Assembly (NCBI RefSeq): GCF_009429125.1
Contig: NZ_CP045529.1
Span: 3,596,001-3,660,000, forward strand
Source of the DNA: Luteimicrobium xylanilyticum
GTDB taxonomy: Bacteria; Actinomycetota; Actinomycetes; Actinomycetales; Cellulomonadaceae
DNA: 64,000 nucleotides
Direction of reading: 5' to 3'
The notes under the pieces are model-generated. The model saw nothing but the letters and a program-made list of their open reading frames with translations. It had not been told where the DNA came from and made no database searches. A program made the translations under genes and the position numbers. Positions 43,589 to 53,789 of the stretch are shown here, piece after piece; positions within the stretch are counted from its first letter, which is position 1, and each line of letters begins with the position of its first letter.

Positions 43589-44404
43589 ATGCTCCGAACC
43601 CGTGAGCAGGGCGCCGTGCGCCCTGAGGGTGGTCGTCCGCGCCGATTCGGCCGTGTCGCGACCACCGCAGGCCTCCTCGTCGGCCTCGTCGGCGGCGGTC
43701 TCGTCGCCACCGCAGCCGCTACCCCCGCAGCTGCCGCCACGGCCACCAAGGCCGTCCACAAGTCGACGCCGTCGCTGTCTCTCAAGATCAGCGACAAGTC
43801 GTACTACAAGAACAAGCCGCCGCTCGTGAAGGTCACCTCGACGACACGCGGCAAGGCCACGACCGGCAAGGTCTACTTCCGCGTCAGCGGCAAGCTCGTC
43901 GCCATCCGCACGCTCAAGCACGGCAAGGTGACCTACCGCCTCTCCAAGCACCTCAAGGTCGGCCACCATCGCGTCCGCGCGACGATCCACCCGGCGCACC
44001 CCAGCAGCGTCAAGAGCCGCACCAAGTACACGACGGTGCACACGCACAAGTACTCGTCGCGCGTCGTCGAGAGGGCCGTGAAGTACACCGGCACCCGTTA
44101 CGTGTACGGCGGCTCGAGCCCTCGCGGCTTCGACTGCTCGGGCTTCACCAAGTACGTGTACTCGCACACGAAGGTGAAGACGCTCCCCCGTACGTCGTCG
44201 GGCCAGCGCCACGCGGGCAAGGTCGTGTCCAAGAAGCACGCCAAGCCCGGCGACCTCGTCTACACGCCCGGCCACGTGGGCATCTACGTGGGCGGCAACA
44301 AGATCATCGACGCCCCGCGCCCCGGCAAGTCCATCCACGTGCGCAGCATGTGGCGGGCGAGCTGGACCTTCATCCACGTGAAGGCGAAGGCCAACTCGAT
44401 CTGA
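43589..44404 (+). CDS. Secreted NlpC/P60 endopeptidase
   Basis: A 271-residue exported protein: signal peptide 1-50 (ends TPAAAA), an Ig-like beta domain rich in Lys/Thr (about 60-150) and a C-terminal NlpC/P60 cysteine peptidase (155-271) with FDCSGF (C183) and GHVGIYVG (H229). It should cut stem peptides of peptidoglycan outside the cell. The mature protein is strongly basic, which would help wall binding. The ATG at 43589 follows GAGAGG, after the riboswitch. Confidence 0.93.
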   Translation: MLRTREQGAVRPEGGRPRRFGRVATTAGLLVGLVGGGLVATAAATPAAAATATKAVHKSTPSLSLKISDKSYYKNKPPLVKVTSTTRGKATTGKVYFRVSGKLVAIRTLKHGKVTYRLSKHLKVGHHRVRATIHPAHPSSVKSRTKYTTVHTHKYSSRVVERAVKYTGTRYVYGGSSPRGFDCSGFTKYVYSHTKVKTLPRTSSGQRHAGKVVSKKHAKPGDLVYTPGHVGIYVGGNKIIDAPRPGKSIHVRSMWRASWTFIHVKAKANSI

Positions 44405-44430
44405 TGCGACGGGCCAGGCGCCTGCACGCA

Positions 44431-44479
44431 CCGAGAGCGCCGAGACGGAACGCGAGCCGTTCCGTCCCGGCGCTCTCGG
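44431..44479. terminator. Bidirectional hairpin between NlpC/P60 and ROK genes
   Basis: CCGAGAGCGCCG and GACGGAAC on the left (44431-44451) pair with GTTCCGTC and CGGCGCTCTCGG on the right (44459-44479) around a one-base internal bulge; loop of 7. It lies between convergent stops. Confidence 0.78.
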
Positions 44480-44482
44480 CGT

Positions 44483-45757
44483 CTACAGGCGTTCCAGCGT
44501 CTCGAGGAAGTCGCTGGGCGCCTGCACCAGGTCCCGCAGGACGGCGCGTGCCCCGCCCATGAGGGCCGCGTACCCGGACACGGGCGCGGGGCGCACCACG
44601 ATCCGCTCCCACGGCGAGGCCAGGACGCGCGTCCGCAGCTCGGCCTCGAGCTGCGGACGCAGGTCTTCGGCGAGGGTCGCGTAGACGCCGCCGAGGAACA
44701 CCGTGTCGAGGTCGAGCAGGTTGACGAGCGTCGAGAGCGCCGTGCCGAGGGCCTTCCCGGCCCGCCCGACGACGGCGCGCGCCCGCTCGCCAGGCTCCCC
44801 TCCCCCGGCCAGCGCCTCGAGGACCGGGGTGAGGTCGCCGGACGCTGCGCCGTCGGGCCGGGCGGCCACGGAGGCCTCGAGGCCCAGTCCGCGCAGGATC
44901 GCGTCCTTGCCGGCGAGCTGCTCGAGGCAGCCCGTCGCTCCGCACCGGCAGCGCGGCCCCGCCGGATCGACGACGACGTGACCGATCTCCCCCGCCCAAC
45001 CGTGCCGGCCGAGGTACAGCTCGCCGTCGAGGACGATCGCGGCACCGATGCCGACGTCACCCGAGACGTGCACGAAGGTGGTGCCGTCGTGGCCGGAGGA
45101 CGCGAACTGGCCGAACGGGAGCTGGGCGAGCCCTGCGAGGTTAGCCTCGTTGGCGATCTCGACGCTTGCGGGCAGCAGTCCGAGCAGCGGCACCGGCGCG
45201 AGCGACTCCCAGCCGAGGTTCGGGGCGACCTGGAGGAAGCCGGCACGCGCGTCCACGAGGCCGGGCAGCGCGAGCCGGGTGCCGGCGACCTGCATGCCGT
45301 CGGCCTCGACCTCGGCGACGACGTCGCGCGCGAGGTCGCCCAGGCGGGCGAGCACGCGGACGGGGTCGCTGCCCGAGAAGTCGGCGGGCGCAGCGCCCGG
45401 CGCACCTTCGATGCGTTCGGCGACGGTCGCTCCCGACAGGTCGAGCGCGCGCACGCCGACGTAGTCGACGTTGACCTCGAGCCCGAGCCCGACGACGGTC
45501 CGTGAGGCGGGCACGAGCGGCACCGCCGGGCGTCCGACCTGGCCGGGCGCGGGCGCGAGCTCGGCGACGACGCGCCCGGCGACGAGCTGGTCGACGAGCG
45601 AGCCGACCGTCGCGCGGGTGAGCCCGGTCGCGAGGGCGACGGCGGCCCGGGACAGCGGTTCGGGCGAGCCGAACACGCTGCGGGCGACGAGTGCGAGGTT
45701 GTGCTCGCGCAGCGAGGCCTGCCGAGCCTTGGGGGTGGCGACGCCGGGGAGCTCCAT
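44483..45757 (-). CDS. ROK family transcriptional regulator, probable xylose repressor
   Basis: A 424-residue ROK repressor: N-terminal winged helix (about 15-75, LSRAAVALATGLTRATVGSLVDQL) and a sugar-kinase-like domain with GELYLGRHGWAGEIGH and the zinc motif CRCGATGCLEQ. The arrangement, divergent from xylA, is that of XylR, so xylose is the likely inducer. The ATG at 45757 lies 8 nt after TAGGGT; the GTG at 45781 would overlap that box. Confidence 0.9.
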   Translation of the reverse strand: MELPGVATPKARQASLREHNLALVARSVFGSPEPLSRAAVALATGLTRATVGSLVDQLVAGRVVAELAPAPGQVGRPAVPLVPASRTVVGLGLEVNVDYVGVRALDLSGATVAERIEGAPGAAPADFSGSDPVRVLARLGDLARDVVAEVEADGMQVAGTRLALPGLVDARAGFLQVAPNLGWESLAPVPLLGLLPASVEIANEANLAGLAQLPFGQFASSGHDGTTFVHVSGDVGIGAAIVLDGELYLGRHGWAGEIGHVVVDPAGPRCRCGATGCLEQLAGKDAILRGLGLEASVAARPDGAASGDLTPVLEALAGGGEPGERARAVVGRAGKALGTALSTLVNLLDLDTVFLGGVYATLAEDLRPQLEAELRTRVLASPWERIVVRPAPVSGYAALMGGARAVLRDLVQAPSDFLETLERL

Positions 45758-45765
45758 GAGTCTTG

Positions 45766-45771
45766 ACCCTA
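45766..45771 (-). promoter_or_regulatory. Leaderless-type minus 10 box of the ROK gene
   Basis: TAGGGT (minus strand) ends 8 nt before the ATG at 45757. The divergent xylA promoter must lie in the same 137-bp interval, around the AT-rich stretch 45784-45807; no clear operator dyad was found there. Confidence 0.4.
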
Positions 45772-45846
45772 CCCGCGCCACGCGTTAAGTTCATCCATAC
45801 AACAAAGGGCTCGGTCCTCGCTCCCGCGCGGCCGGCCCACCGACCA

Positions 45847-45867
45847 GGTCCCTGATCCCCAGGGACC
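45847..45867 (+). promoter_or_regulatory. Hairpin in the xylA leader
   Basis: GGTCCCTG (45847-45854) pairs perfectly with CAGGGACC (45860-45867) around ATCCC, about 27 nt before the xylA start codon. It may be an operator or an RNA stabiliser. Confidence 0.4.
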
Positions 45868-45894
45868 TCCCATCTCGATGAGGAGCACCCCCGG

Positions 45895-47079
45895 ATGAGC
45901 ACCCCCGCGGCCACCCCTGACTTCAAGTTCTCGTTCGGTCTCTGGACCGTGGGCTGGCAGGCCCAGGACCCGTTCGGCGACCCGACGCGTGCCGCGCTCG
46001 ACCCGGCCGAGTCCGTGCGCAAGCTCGCGGACATCGGCGCGTGGGGCTTCACGTTCCACGACAACGACGTCTTCCCGTTCGACGCCGACGACGCGGACCG
46101 CCGCGCGCGCATCGACTCCGTCAAGAAGGCCGCCGACGAGACCGGCCTCGTGATCGAGATGGTCACGACCAACACGTTCACGCACCCCGTCTTCAAGGAC
46201 GGCGCGTTCACGTCGAACGACCGCGGCGTCCGCCGCTTCGGCCTGCGCAAGATCCTCCGCAACGTCGACCTCGCCGCCGAGCTCGGCGCGCAGACCTTCG
46301 TCATGTGGGGCGGCCGCGAGGGCGTCGAGTACGACAACTCGAAGGACCTGCACGCCGCGCACGCCCGCTACGCCGAGGGCATCGACACCGTCGCCGCGTA
46401 CATCAAGGAGAAGGGCTACGACCTGCGCATCGGCCTCGAGCCGAAGCCGAACGAGCCCCGCGGCGACATCTTCCTGCCGTCGATCGGCCACGCGCTCGCC
46501 CTCATCGCGACGCTCGACAACGGCGACATCGTCGGCCTCAACCCCGAGACCGGCCACGAGCAGATGGCCACGCTCAACTACACGCACGGCCTCGCGCTCG
46601 CCCTCTACGCGGGCAAGCTCTTCCACATCGACCTCAACGGCCAGCACGGCCCGAAGTTCGACCAGGACCTCGTGTTCGGCCACGGCGACCTCCTGTCCGC
46701 GTTCTTCACGGTCGACCTGCTCGAGAACGGCTTCCCGAACGGTGGGCCGAAGTACGAGGGTGCCCGCCACTTCGACTACAAGCCGTCGCGCACCGAGGGC
46801 CCCGACGGCGTGTGGGACTCCGCCCGCGCCAACATCGAGACCTACTCGCTCCTCGCCAAGAAGGCCAAGCAGTACCGCGAGGACCCCGAGGTCCAGAAGG
46901 CGTTCGAGCACGCCGGCATCTTCGAGCTCGGCCAGTCCACGCTCGGCGAGGGCGAGACCTTCGACCAGTTCCTGGCCGACCCGACGACGCGCGAGACGTT
47001 CGACCTCGACGCCGCCGCGGAGCGTGAGTACGGGCTCGTCGCGCTGCACCAGCTCGCGCTCAAGCACCTCGTCGGCTGA
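45895..47079 (+). CDS. xylA: Xylose isomerase
   Basis: A 394-residue actinobacterial (class I) xylose isomerase turning D-xylose into D-xylulose. Catalytic H55 and D58 are in FTFHDND, metal ligand E182 and K184 in [11 protein letters not shown], and further metal ligands in [13 protein letters not shown]. The ATG follows GATGAGGAG. The stop overlaps xylB by one base. Confidence 0.97.
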   Translation: MSTPAATPDFKFSFGLWTVGWQAQDPFGDPTRAALDPAESVRKLADIGAWGFTFHDNDVFPFDADDADRRARIDSVKKAADETGLVIEMVTTNTFTHPVFKDGAFTSNDRGVRRFGLRKILRNVDLAAELGAQTFVMWGGREGVEYDNSKDLHAAHARYAEGIDTVAAYIKEKGYDLRIGLEPKPNEPRGDIFLPSIGHALALIATLDNGDIVGLNPETGHEQMATLNYTHGLALALYAGKLFHIDLNGQHGPKFDQDLVFGHGDLLSAFFTVDLLENGFPNGGPKYEGARHFDYKPSRTEGPDGVWDSARANIETYSLLAKKAKQYREDPEVQKAFEHAGIFELGQSTLGEGETFDQFLADPTTRETFDLDAAAEREYGLVALHQLALKHLVG

Positions 47080-48539
47080 TGAGCGGCATCCTTGTCGCCG
47101 GCGTCGACTCGTCGACGCAGTCGTGCAAGGTCGTCGTCCGTGACGCGGAGACCGGGGCGCTCGTGCGCTCCGGCTCCGCGTCGCACCCCGACGGCACCGA
47201 GGTGCACCCCGACGCGTGGTGGGACGCGTTCACCGTCGCCGCCGCAGCGGCCGGCGGCCTCGGCGCGGACTCCGGCGTGGCCGCGATCGCAGTCGGCGGG
47301 CAGCAGCACGGCATGGTGCTGCTCGACGCCGACGGCGAGGTCCTGCGCCCGGCGCTCCTGTGGAACGACACCCGGTCCGGCGAGTCCGCGGCAGCGCTGG
47401 TCGACGAGCTCGGAGCCGCCGCGTGGGCCGAGGCCGTCGGGTCCGTGCCCGTCGCGTCGCTCACGGTCACCAAGCTGCGGTGGGTCGCCGACCACGAGCC
47501 CGACCTCGTCGGCCGGATCGCGGCCGTCGCCCTGCCGCACGACTGGCTGACCTGGCGCATCGCCGGCTACGGCCCGCGGTCGCAGGGCCTCGAGCCCGAC
47601 CTCGGCGCGCTCACGACCGACCGGTCCGACGCGTCCGGCACCGGGTACTGGGGTCTCGACGCGTACCGGCGCGACCTGCTCGCGCGGGGACTCCGGGTCG
47701 ACGAGGCGACGGCGGAGCGGATCGTCCTGCCGCGCGTCGTCGGGCCGGGCGAGGCGGCCGGGACCACCCAGGGGTCCGAGACCGTGCCCGCGGGGATCGT
47801 CCTCGGGGCGGGAGCCGGCGACAACGCCGGCGCCGCGCTCGGGCTCGGCATGAGCGCGGGCGACGTCGCGATCTCGATCGGGACGTCGGGGGTCGTGTCC
47901 GCGGTCGCGGACCGGCCCAGCGCCGACGCGTCCGGTCTGGTCAACGGCTTCGCCGACGCGACCGGGCGGTACCTGCTGCTCGGGGTGACCCTCAACGCGA
48001 GCCGCGTGCTCGACGCCGCGCGCAGCATCCTCGGTGTCGACCACGTCGGCCTGTCGAAGCTGGCGCTGGGCGCACCCGCCGGGGCCGACGGCCTCGTCCT
48101 CGTCCCGTACCTCGAGGGCGAACGCACGCCCAACCGGCCCGACGCGACCGGCTCGTTCCACGGCCTGCGCCTCGCCAACGCCACCCCGGAGCACGTGGCG
48201 CGAGCCTCCGTCGAGGGCATGCTCTGCGGGCTCGCAGACGGTCTCGACGCGCTCGTCGCGCAGGGTGCCGAGGTCGGGCGACTGCTGCTCATCGGCGGCG
48301 GCGCCCGCTCGGAGGCCGTGCGGCAGCTCGCACCGAGCGTCTTCGGACGGCCGGTCGAGGTCCCGCCGCCCGGCGAGTACGTCGCCGACGGCGCCGCCCG
48401 ACAGGCCGCGTGGGCCCTCGCCGGCGCGGCCGAGCCTCCCGTGTGGACGGGGGGCGACGGCGGGCCGACGCTCACGTTCGACGGCGAGCCCACGCCCGTG
48501 GTCCGCGAGCAGTACGCCGCGGTCCGCGACCTGGGCTGA
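47079..48539 (+). CDS. xylB: Xylulokinase
   Basis: A 486-residue FGGY kinase phosphorylating D-xylulose to xylulose-5-phosphate for the pentose phosphate pathway. N-terminal [13 protein letters not shown] phosphate motif, the [11 protein letters not shown] substrate segment, LPHDWLTWR and [13 protein letters not shown] near the C-terminus. It is translationally coupled to xylA (TGATG). Confidence 0.95.
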   Translation: MSGILVAGVDSSTQSCKVVVRDAETGALVRSGSASHPDGTEVHPDAWWDAFTVAAAAAGGLGADSGVAAIAVGGQQHGMVLLDADGEVLRPALLWNDTRSGESAAALVDELGAAAWAEAVGSVPVASLTVTKLRWVADHEPDLVGRIAAVALPHDWLTWRIAGYGPRSQGLEPDLGALTTDRSDASGTGYWGLDAYRRDLLARGLRVDEATAERIVLPRVVGPGEAAGTTQGSETVPAGIVLGAGAGDNAGAALGLGMSAGDVAISIGTSGVVSAVADRPSADASGLVNGFADATGRYLLLGVTLNASRVLDAARSILGVDHVGLSKLALGAPAGADGLVLVPYLEGERTPNRPDATGSFHGLRLANATPEHVARASVEGMLCGLADGLDALVAQGAEVGRLLLIGGGARSEAVRQLAPSVFGRPVEVPPPGEYVADGAARQAAWALAGAAEPPVWTGGDGGPTLTFDGEPTPVVREQYAAVRDLG

Positions 48540-48576
48540 GTCCGGGCCGCCCCCGGGCCGACCCTCGGTACCCCGA

Positions 48577-48635
48577 CGGCCGCGGCGCCGGCGGTGACGT
48601 TGCTTCAGGTAACGTCACCGTCGGCGCCGCGGCCG
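48577..48635 (+). terminator. Terminator hairpin of the xylAB operon
   Basis: A 25-bp stem (48577-48601 with 48611-48635) with a 9-nt loop. The one non-Watson-Crick position is a G-U pair in plus-strand RNA. No U-tract. The esterase gene begins 38 bp later. Confidence 0.75.
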
Positions 48636-48673
48636 TTGCCGTCGGCGTACCCGAACGAGAAGCAGAGAGAGCA

Positions 48674-49663
48674 ATGCCGCTGACCGACCTGCCCCTCGAG
48701 TCCCTCCGCGCCTTCCGGCCCGAGGTACGCGAGCCCGCCGACTTCGACGCCTTCTGGACCACGACGCTCGCCGAGTCCCGGGCCGCGGGCGCCGACCGTC
48801 CCGTGCTGCGCGAACCCGCCGACACCCCGATCACCGGGCTGGTCATCGAAGACCTCACCTTCCCCGGGTTCGACGGCGAGCCCGTCAAGGCGTGGCTCAC
48901 CCGCCCGCTGCTCCAGGACGGCCGCGAGGGTGACGAGCTCCCCGCCGTCGTCGAGTTCAACGGCTACAACGGCGGCCGCGGGCTGCCCGGCGAGCGCGTC
49001 GGCTGGGCGCTCGCGGGCTACGTGCACGTGTTCATGGACACGCGCGGGCAGGGCAGCGGCTGGGGCTCCGGCGGCGACACCCCCGACCCCCACGGCTCGG
49101 GTCCCGCGCAGTCCGGCTGGATGACACGCGGCATCCACGACCCCGCGGACCACTACTACCGCCGCGTCTACACCGACGCCGTCCGCCTGCTCGACGCCGT
49201 CCGCGCCCTCCCCGAGGTCGACCCCACCCGGATCGCCGTGACCGGTGGCAGCCAGGGCGGTGGGATCGCCATCGCCGCGGCCGGCCTCGTCCCGGACCTC
49301 TGGGCCGTGATGCCCGACGTCGCGTTCCTGTGCGCGTGGGAACGCGGGCTCCAGGTGGCCCTGAGCGACCCGTTCCAGGAGCTCGGTCGCTACCTCGCCG
49401 TCCACCGCGACCAGCGCGAGACCGTCCTCACCACCGCGTCGTACCTCGACGGCGTGAACTTCGCCAAGCGCATCACCGCACCCGCGCTCTTCTCGGTCGC
49501 GCTCATGGACGCCGTCGTGCCGCCGTCGACGACGTTCGCCGCGTTCAACGCGCTCGCGTCCACCGACAAGCACATCGAGGTCTACCCCGAGAACGGGCAC
49601 GAGGGCGGGCAGACCTACCAGTGGTTGAAGCAGGTCGAGTTCCTCAAGGCCCGCGGCGCCTGA
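48674..49663 (+). CDS. CE7 acetyl-xylan / cephalosporin-C deacetylase-like esterase
   Basis: A 329-residue alpha/beta hydrolase of carbohydrate esterase family 7. The CE7 motifs RGQGSGW (124-130), GGSQGG with nucleophile S193, and the D279/H309 pair (LMDAVVPPST, ENGHEGG) are intact. No signal peptide, so it probably deacetylates imported xylo-oligosaccharides. The position after xylAB agrees. The ATG follows GAGAGA, a weak ribosome site. Confidence 0.94.
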   Translation: MPLTDLPLESLRAFRPEVREPADFDAFWTTTLAESRAAGADRPVLREPADTPITGLVIEDLTFPGFDGEPVKAWLTRPLLQDGREGDELPAVVEFNGYNGGRGLPGERVGWALAGYVHVFMDTRGQGSGWGSGGDTPDPHGSGPAQSGWMTRGIHDPADHYYRRVYTDAVRLLDAVRALPEVDPTRIAVTGGSQGGGIAIAAAGLVPDLWAVMPDVAFLCAWERGLQVALSDPFQELGRYLAVHRDQRETVLTTASYLDGVNFAKRITAPALFSVALMDAVVPPSTTFAAFNALASTDKHIEVYPENGHEGGQTYQWLKQVEFLKARGA

Positions 49664-49671
49664 CTCCCCCG

Positions 49672-49729
49672 CGACGTAGGCCGCCCGGCGGGGTACCTCG
49701 CGAGGTGCCCCGCCGGGCGGCCTACGTCG
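49672..49729. terminator. 29-bp inverted repeat between CE7 and GH38 genes
   Basis: Arms 49672-49700 and 49701-49729 are complementary apart from one T-G position; the tip CGCG forms the loop. It is flanked by the convergent stops at 49663 and 49740. This is one of the longest hairpins in the window. Confidence 0.78.
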
Positions 49730-49739
49730 GGGGTGCGGG

Positions 49740-52700
49740 TCAGGAGCGGGCGAAGCGCAGGGTGACGATCTCGAACGGGCGCAGCGCCAGCGGCGACGCG
49801 AGGTCGACGTCCGCGCCGTCGTCGAGCGGGCGCTCGAGAAGGTCGGTTCGGGTGACGCCCGAGGCGTCGAAGCCCGGCGTGACCGTCGCCCGGGCGTGCC
49901 CGCCCAGCGACTCGTAGAGCCGCACCACGACGTCGCCGCTGTGGTCCTCCGCCAGCTTCACCGACTCGACGACCACCGCACCCGCCGGGTCGTCGACGGT
50001 GACGAGCGGCTCGACCGGCCCGGCGCCCTCGACGACGCGCGGCGCCAGGTTGGCCGCGTAGCCGTCCCGGACGGCGTCGGCCAGGTCCGCGCCCACGTGG
50101 AGCACGGTGAGGAACCGGTGCTCGCCCTGGTCGGCGTCGGGGTCCGGGAACAGCGGCGCCCGCAGCAGCGACTCGCGGACCGTGGTGACCGTGGATCCGG
50201 CGGAGCCGTCGTCGACGGTCGTGCGCTGGACGTCGTGGCCGTACGTGGCGCTGTTCGCGACCGCGACGCCGTAGCCCGGCTCGGCGACGTGCACCCAGCG
50301 GTGCGCGCAGATCTCGAACTTGGCCGCGTCCCACGGCGTGTTCGCGTGCGTCGGGCGGAACACGTGCCCGAACTGCGTCTCGGACGCGGAGCGGTCGGCG
50401 TGCACCGCGAGCGGGAACGCGAGCTTGAGCAGCTTCTGCCGCTCGTGCCAGTCGACGACCGTCTCGACGGTCAGTGCCGCCGAGCCGCGGGCGAGCGAGA
50501 GCCGCTGCCGCACGGTAGACGCGCCGAACGCGCGCCGCACCTCGACGACGACCTCGTCCGCCGACGACGCCGCGACCTCGATGCCGAGCACGTCGACGAG
50601 GTCGGTCCGCTCGTCGAGGTACTCGTGGTCGATGTCCCACGCGTCCCACTGCCGCGGGGTGTCGCGGTGGAGCTGGAGCAGGTTCGCGGCGAGGCCGGCG
50701 GGCACGAGCTCACGGTCCGCGCGGAGGTCGTGGATCGAGTCGACGAGCCCCCGGGCGTCGACGTGCACCGCGACCAGGCCGTTGGCGAGCGTGTGCCCGC
50801 CGGCGCCGTCGTCGGCGGTCTCCTCGATTGCCACGGTGACGTCCGGGCCCTCGGCGGCTGCGGCGGGCGCCGCGCCCAGCGCGGCCACGCCGTCCCGCAC
50901 GTGCGGGGTCGCGTTGAAGACCAGCGGCGTGTCGCCCGAGCCCGCGAGCGCCGCGAGCGACGTCCCGACGATCTCCTCCAGAGTTGCAGCGACCTCGGCG
51001 TACCCGGCCTCGGCGTCGCGGTAGACCCACGCGATGGAGCTGCCGGGCAGGATGTCGTGGAACTGGTTGAGCAGGACGGTCTTCCACGCCTGGTCGAGCG
51101 CCTCGTGCGGGTACGGCACGCCGTTCCTGACCGCGGCGGTCGCGGCCCACAGCTCGGCCTCGCGCAGCAGGTGCTCGCTGCGGCGGTTGCCCTGCTTGGT
51201 GCGCGCCTGGGAGGTGTAGGTGCCGCGGTGGAACTCGAGGTACATCTCGCCGCTCCACACGGCGGGGCGTTCGAGCCCGGCCTCGGCCGCCTCGAAGAAG
51301 TCGTACGGGCTCGCGACCCGGACCTCGGCGACGCCCTCGGTGGACGCGTACCGCCGCGCCCGGGCGAGCATCTCGGCGGTCGGCCCGCCGCCGCCGTCGC
51401 CGTAGCCGAACGGCACGATCGACGCGTCGAGCTCGCCCTTCTCACGGTTGTTGCGGGCGGCGTGGTCGAGCTCGCGGGCTGCGAGCTCGGCGTTGTAGGA
51501 GTCGACGGGCGGGAAGTGCGTGAGCAGGCGGGTCCCGTCGATGCCCTCCCAGAGGAAGGTGTGGTGAGGCATCGCGTTGGTCTCGTTCCACGACAGCTTC
51601 TGCGTGAGCATCCACCGGTTGCCGGCGAGCTTCGCGATCTGCGGGAGCGCACCCGAGTACCCGAAGGAGTCGGGCAGCCAGACGTCGCGCGTCTCGACGC
51701 CGAGCTCGTCGCGGAAGAACGACTTGCCCGTGAGGAACTGCCGGACCATCGCCTCACCGCCGGGCATGTTGGTGTCGGACTCGACCCACATCCCCCCGAC
51801 CGGCACCCAGCGCCCCTCGGCGACCTTCTCCTTGATGCGCTCGAACAGGTCCGGGTAGGACTCCTTGATCCACGCGTACTGCTGTGCCGACGAGCACGCG
51901 AACACGAGGTCCGGGTCCTCGTCCATGAGCGTCACGACGGTCGAGAACGTCCGCGCGGCCTTGCGCACGGTCTCGCGCACGGGCCACAGCCAGGCGGAGT
52001 CGATGTGCGCGTGCCCGACGGCGTAGGCCTGGTGGGCGCTCGCGTTGGCCGGGGCCTCGAGCTCGGGGACGAGGAGCTTGCGCCCCTCGGCGGCGGTGCC
52101 GGGGACGTCGTCGGGGTCGACGACGGCGACCAGGCGGTCGAGCGCGCGCAGCACCCGCGCGTAGCGGGCGCCGTCGTCGGGCAGGACGCGGAGCAGGTCG
52201 CGCAGGGCCTGGGCGTCGTGCCACAGCTCGTCGACGCCGGCGTCGACGGTGACGAGGTCGGCGCGCCGCAGGACGTAGAGGGGGTCGGTCCCGGCGGTCG
52301 CGCGCTCGCCGAGGGTCGTCGGCTGGAACTCGGGCACGTGGCCGAGGACGGTCGGGTTCCCCGCGGCCTCGACCCACACGTCGACCGGCTCGCCGGCGGG
52401 CCACGACAGCGCCCGGTTCCGGGGGTTGAGGCCCTTGAGCGGGCGGCCGTCGGCGGACCAGAACTGGCCCTCCGCCTGGAAGCCGGGGTTGACGTCGGTG
52501 AAACCGAGGTCGACGACGACCTGCGCCGGGCCGCTCGTGGAAGCGGCCGGCGCCGGACCGGTCAGGTGCAGCCACGTCGTGCTCCACGGCGCGCCCCACG
52601 CGTGCCCGGGCTCGACGCGGACGCCGTCGTGCGCCGTCGCCTCCGCGAACGGCACGGGCTCGCCCGGCGCCTCCCACGCGGTGACGTCGAGCGGGACGAC

Positions 52701-52793
52701 GCCCGCCTCCCGGTGCGGCGCGAGCCGTTCGAGGAGGAACCGGTCGACCCGCATGAGCGTGAGGTCGGCGGCGGTGGGCATGACTTCGGGCAT
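49740..52793 (-). CDS. GH38 alpha-mannosidase
   Basis: A 1017-residue bacterial GH38 alpha-mannosidase. The zinc-site motif is VGHAHIDSAWLWP (H261, H263, D265) and the nucleophile D375 is in WLPDSFGYSGALPQ; later GGGGPTAEML and the LNQFHDILPGSS zinc histidine are present. No signal peptide, so it degrades imported mannosides in the cytoplasm. It is the last gene of an ABC transporter operon. The ATG at 52793 is taken; a second ATG is at 52781. Confidence 0.95.
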   Translation of the reverse strand: MPEVMPTAADLTLMRVDRFLLERLAPHREAGVVPLDVTAWEAPGEPVPFAEATAHDGVRVEPGHAWGAPWSTTWLHLTGPAPAASTSGPAQVVVDLGFTDVNPGFQAEGQFWSADGRPLKGLNPRNRALSWPAGEPVDVWVEAAGNPTVLGHVPEFQPTTLGERATAGTDPLYVLRRADLVTVDAGVDELWHDAQALRDLLRVLPDDGARYARVLRALDRLVAVVDPDDVPGTAAEGRKLLVPELEAPANASAHQAYAVGHAHIDSAWLWPVRETVRKAARTFSTVVTLMDEDPDLVFACSSAQQYAWIKESYPDLFERIKEKVAEGRWVPVGGMWVESDTNMPGGEAMVRQFLTGKSFFRDELGVETRDVWLPDSFGYSGALPQIAKLAGNRWMLTQKLSWNETNAMPHHTFLWEGIDGTRLLTHFPPVDSYNAELAARELDHAARNNREKGELDASIVPFGYGDGGGGPTAEMLARARRYASTEGVAEVRVASPYDFFEAAEAGLERPAVWSGEMYLEFHRGTYTSQARTKQGNRRSEHLLREAELWAATAAVRNGVPYPHEALDQAWKTVLLNQFHDILPGSSIAWVYRDAEAGYAEVAATLEEIVGTSLAALAGSGDTPLVFNATPHVRDGVAALGAAPAAAAEGPDVTVAIEETADDGAGGHTLANGLVAVHVDARGLVDSIHDLRADRELVPAGLAANLLQLHRDTPRQWDAWDIDHEYLDERTDLVDVLGIEVAASSADEVVVEVRRAFGASTVRQRLSLARGSAALTVETVVDWHERQKLLKLAFPLAVHADRSASETQFGHVFRPTHANTPWDAAKFEICAHRWVHVAEPGYGVAVANSATYGHDVQRTTVDDGSAGSTVTTVRESLLRAPLFPDPDADQGEHRFLTVLHVGADLADAVRDGYAANLAPRVVEGAGPVEPLVTVDDPAGAVVVESVKLAEDHSGDVVVRLYESLGGHARATVTPGFDASGVTRTDLLERPLDDGADVDLASPLALRPFEIVTLRFARS

Positions 52794-52862
52794 GGCGGAG
52801 CACCCTTCGGGGTCGGGAGGTGGGACGTCTGAAGCAGGGCGACGGAGGGCGGAGCGCCCCTC

Positions 52863-53789
52863 TCAGCCCTTCATGCCGCCGGCGAGCGCGTTCGCGCCCC
52901 CGGACAGCCGCTGCGTGAGGAGGTACAGGACCAGGACGGGCACCGAGTAGAGGATCGAGAACGCCGCGAGCTTGCCGTACGCGATCGACCCGTAGGTGCC
53001 GAAGAACTGGTAGATGGCGACGGCCGCGGGCTGCTTCTCGGCCGACGTCGTGAGGATGAACGGGACGAAGAAGTTCCCCCAGGCCTGGGTGAACACGAGC
53101 ATGAGCACGACAGCGAGGCCGGGGCGCATGAGCGGCAGGACGATGCGCCCGAGCGCGCGCATGGAGCTCGCACCGTCGACCCAGGCGGCTTCCTCGAGGG
53201 AGACCGGCACCGAGTCCATGAAGTTCTTCAGCATCCAGATCGCCATGGGCAGCGACGACGCGGCGAGGAACAGGATCACGCCGGGCGTCGAGTCGAGCAG
53301 GCTGAGCTTCACGAACAGGCTGTAGACCGGCACCATGATCGCGGTGATCGGCAGGCAGGTCGCGAACAGGATCGTGTAGAGGAACCCGCGCTGGAACCGC
53401 ATCCGGTAGCGGGACAGCGGGTACGCCGCGAGCACCCCGACGACGACCGTGATGAGGGCCGTGCCGAGCGAGATGACCAGCGAGTTCCAGAGCGGGAGGA
53501 ACGTCTGGTCCTTGGTGAAGACCGCCTTGAAGTTGCCCGCCGTGACGCTGGACGGGACCCCGACGGAGACCGTCGCGGCCGGGTCGACCGACGACAGCAC
53601 GATCCAGGCGAGCGGGACGAGGAAGCTCAGGCCGACGAGCACGAGGGCGAGCGAGGCGAGCAGCCGGCCCGTCGAGCGGCGCGGGCTCGCGACGGTCGGC
53701 ATCCCGGCACCGCGGTGCCGCGCCCGGGTGCCCGCGCCCGACGACGCAGGCGAGGCAGGGGTGACGGAGGTCGTGTCGAGCGTCGTCAT
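52863..53789 (-). CDS. ABC sugar transporter permease (MalG-like)
   Basis: A 308-residue inner-membrane permease with six helices and the EAA loop EEAAWVDGASSMRALGRIVLPLMRP. The N-terminal 35 residues are a basic cytoplasmic tail. The ATG overlaps the stop of the upstream permease (ATGA). It would pair with the MalF-like protein; no ATPase gene is present, so a shared MsiK-like ATPase is likely. Confidence 0.94.
   Translation of the reverse strand: MTTLDTTSVTPASPASSGAGTRARHRGAGMPTVASPRRSTGRLLASLALVLVGLSFLVPLAWIVLSSVDPAATVSVGVPSSVTAGNFKAVFTKDQTFLPLWNSLVISLGTALITVVVGVLAAYPLSRYRMRFQRGFLYTILFATCLPITAIMVPVYSLFVKLSLLDSTPGVILFLAASSLPMAIWMLKNFMDSVPVSLEEAAWVDGASSMRALGRIVLPLMRPGLAVVLMLVFTQAWGNFFVPFILTTSAEKQPAAVAIYQFFGTYGSIAYGKLAAFSILYSVPVLVLYLLTQRLSGGANALAGGMKG

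Noticed and set aside
49896-52832. 978-codon open frame antisense to the GH38 gene
   Set aside because: No recognisable domains; the GH38 active-site motifs are on the other strand.
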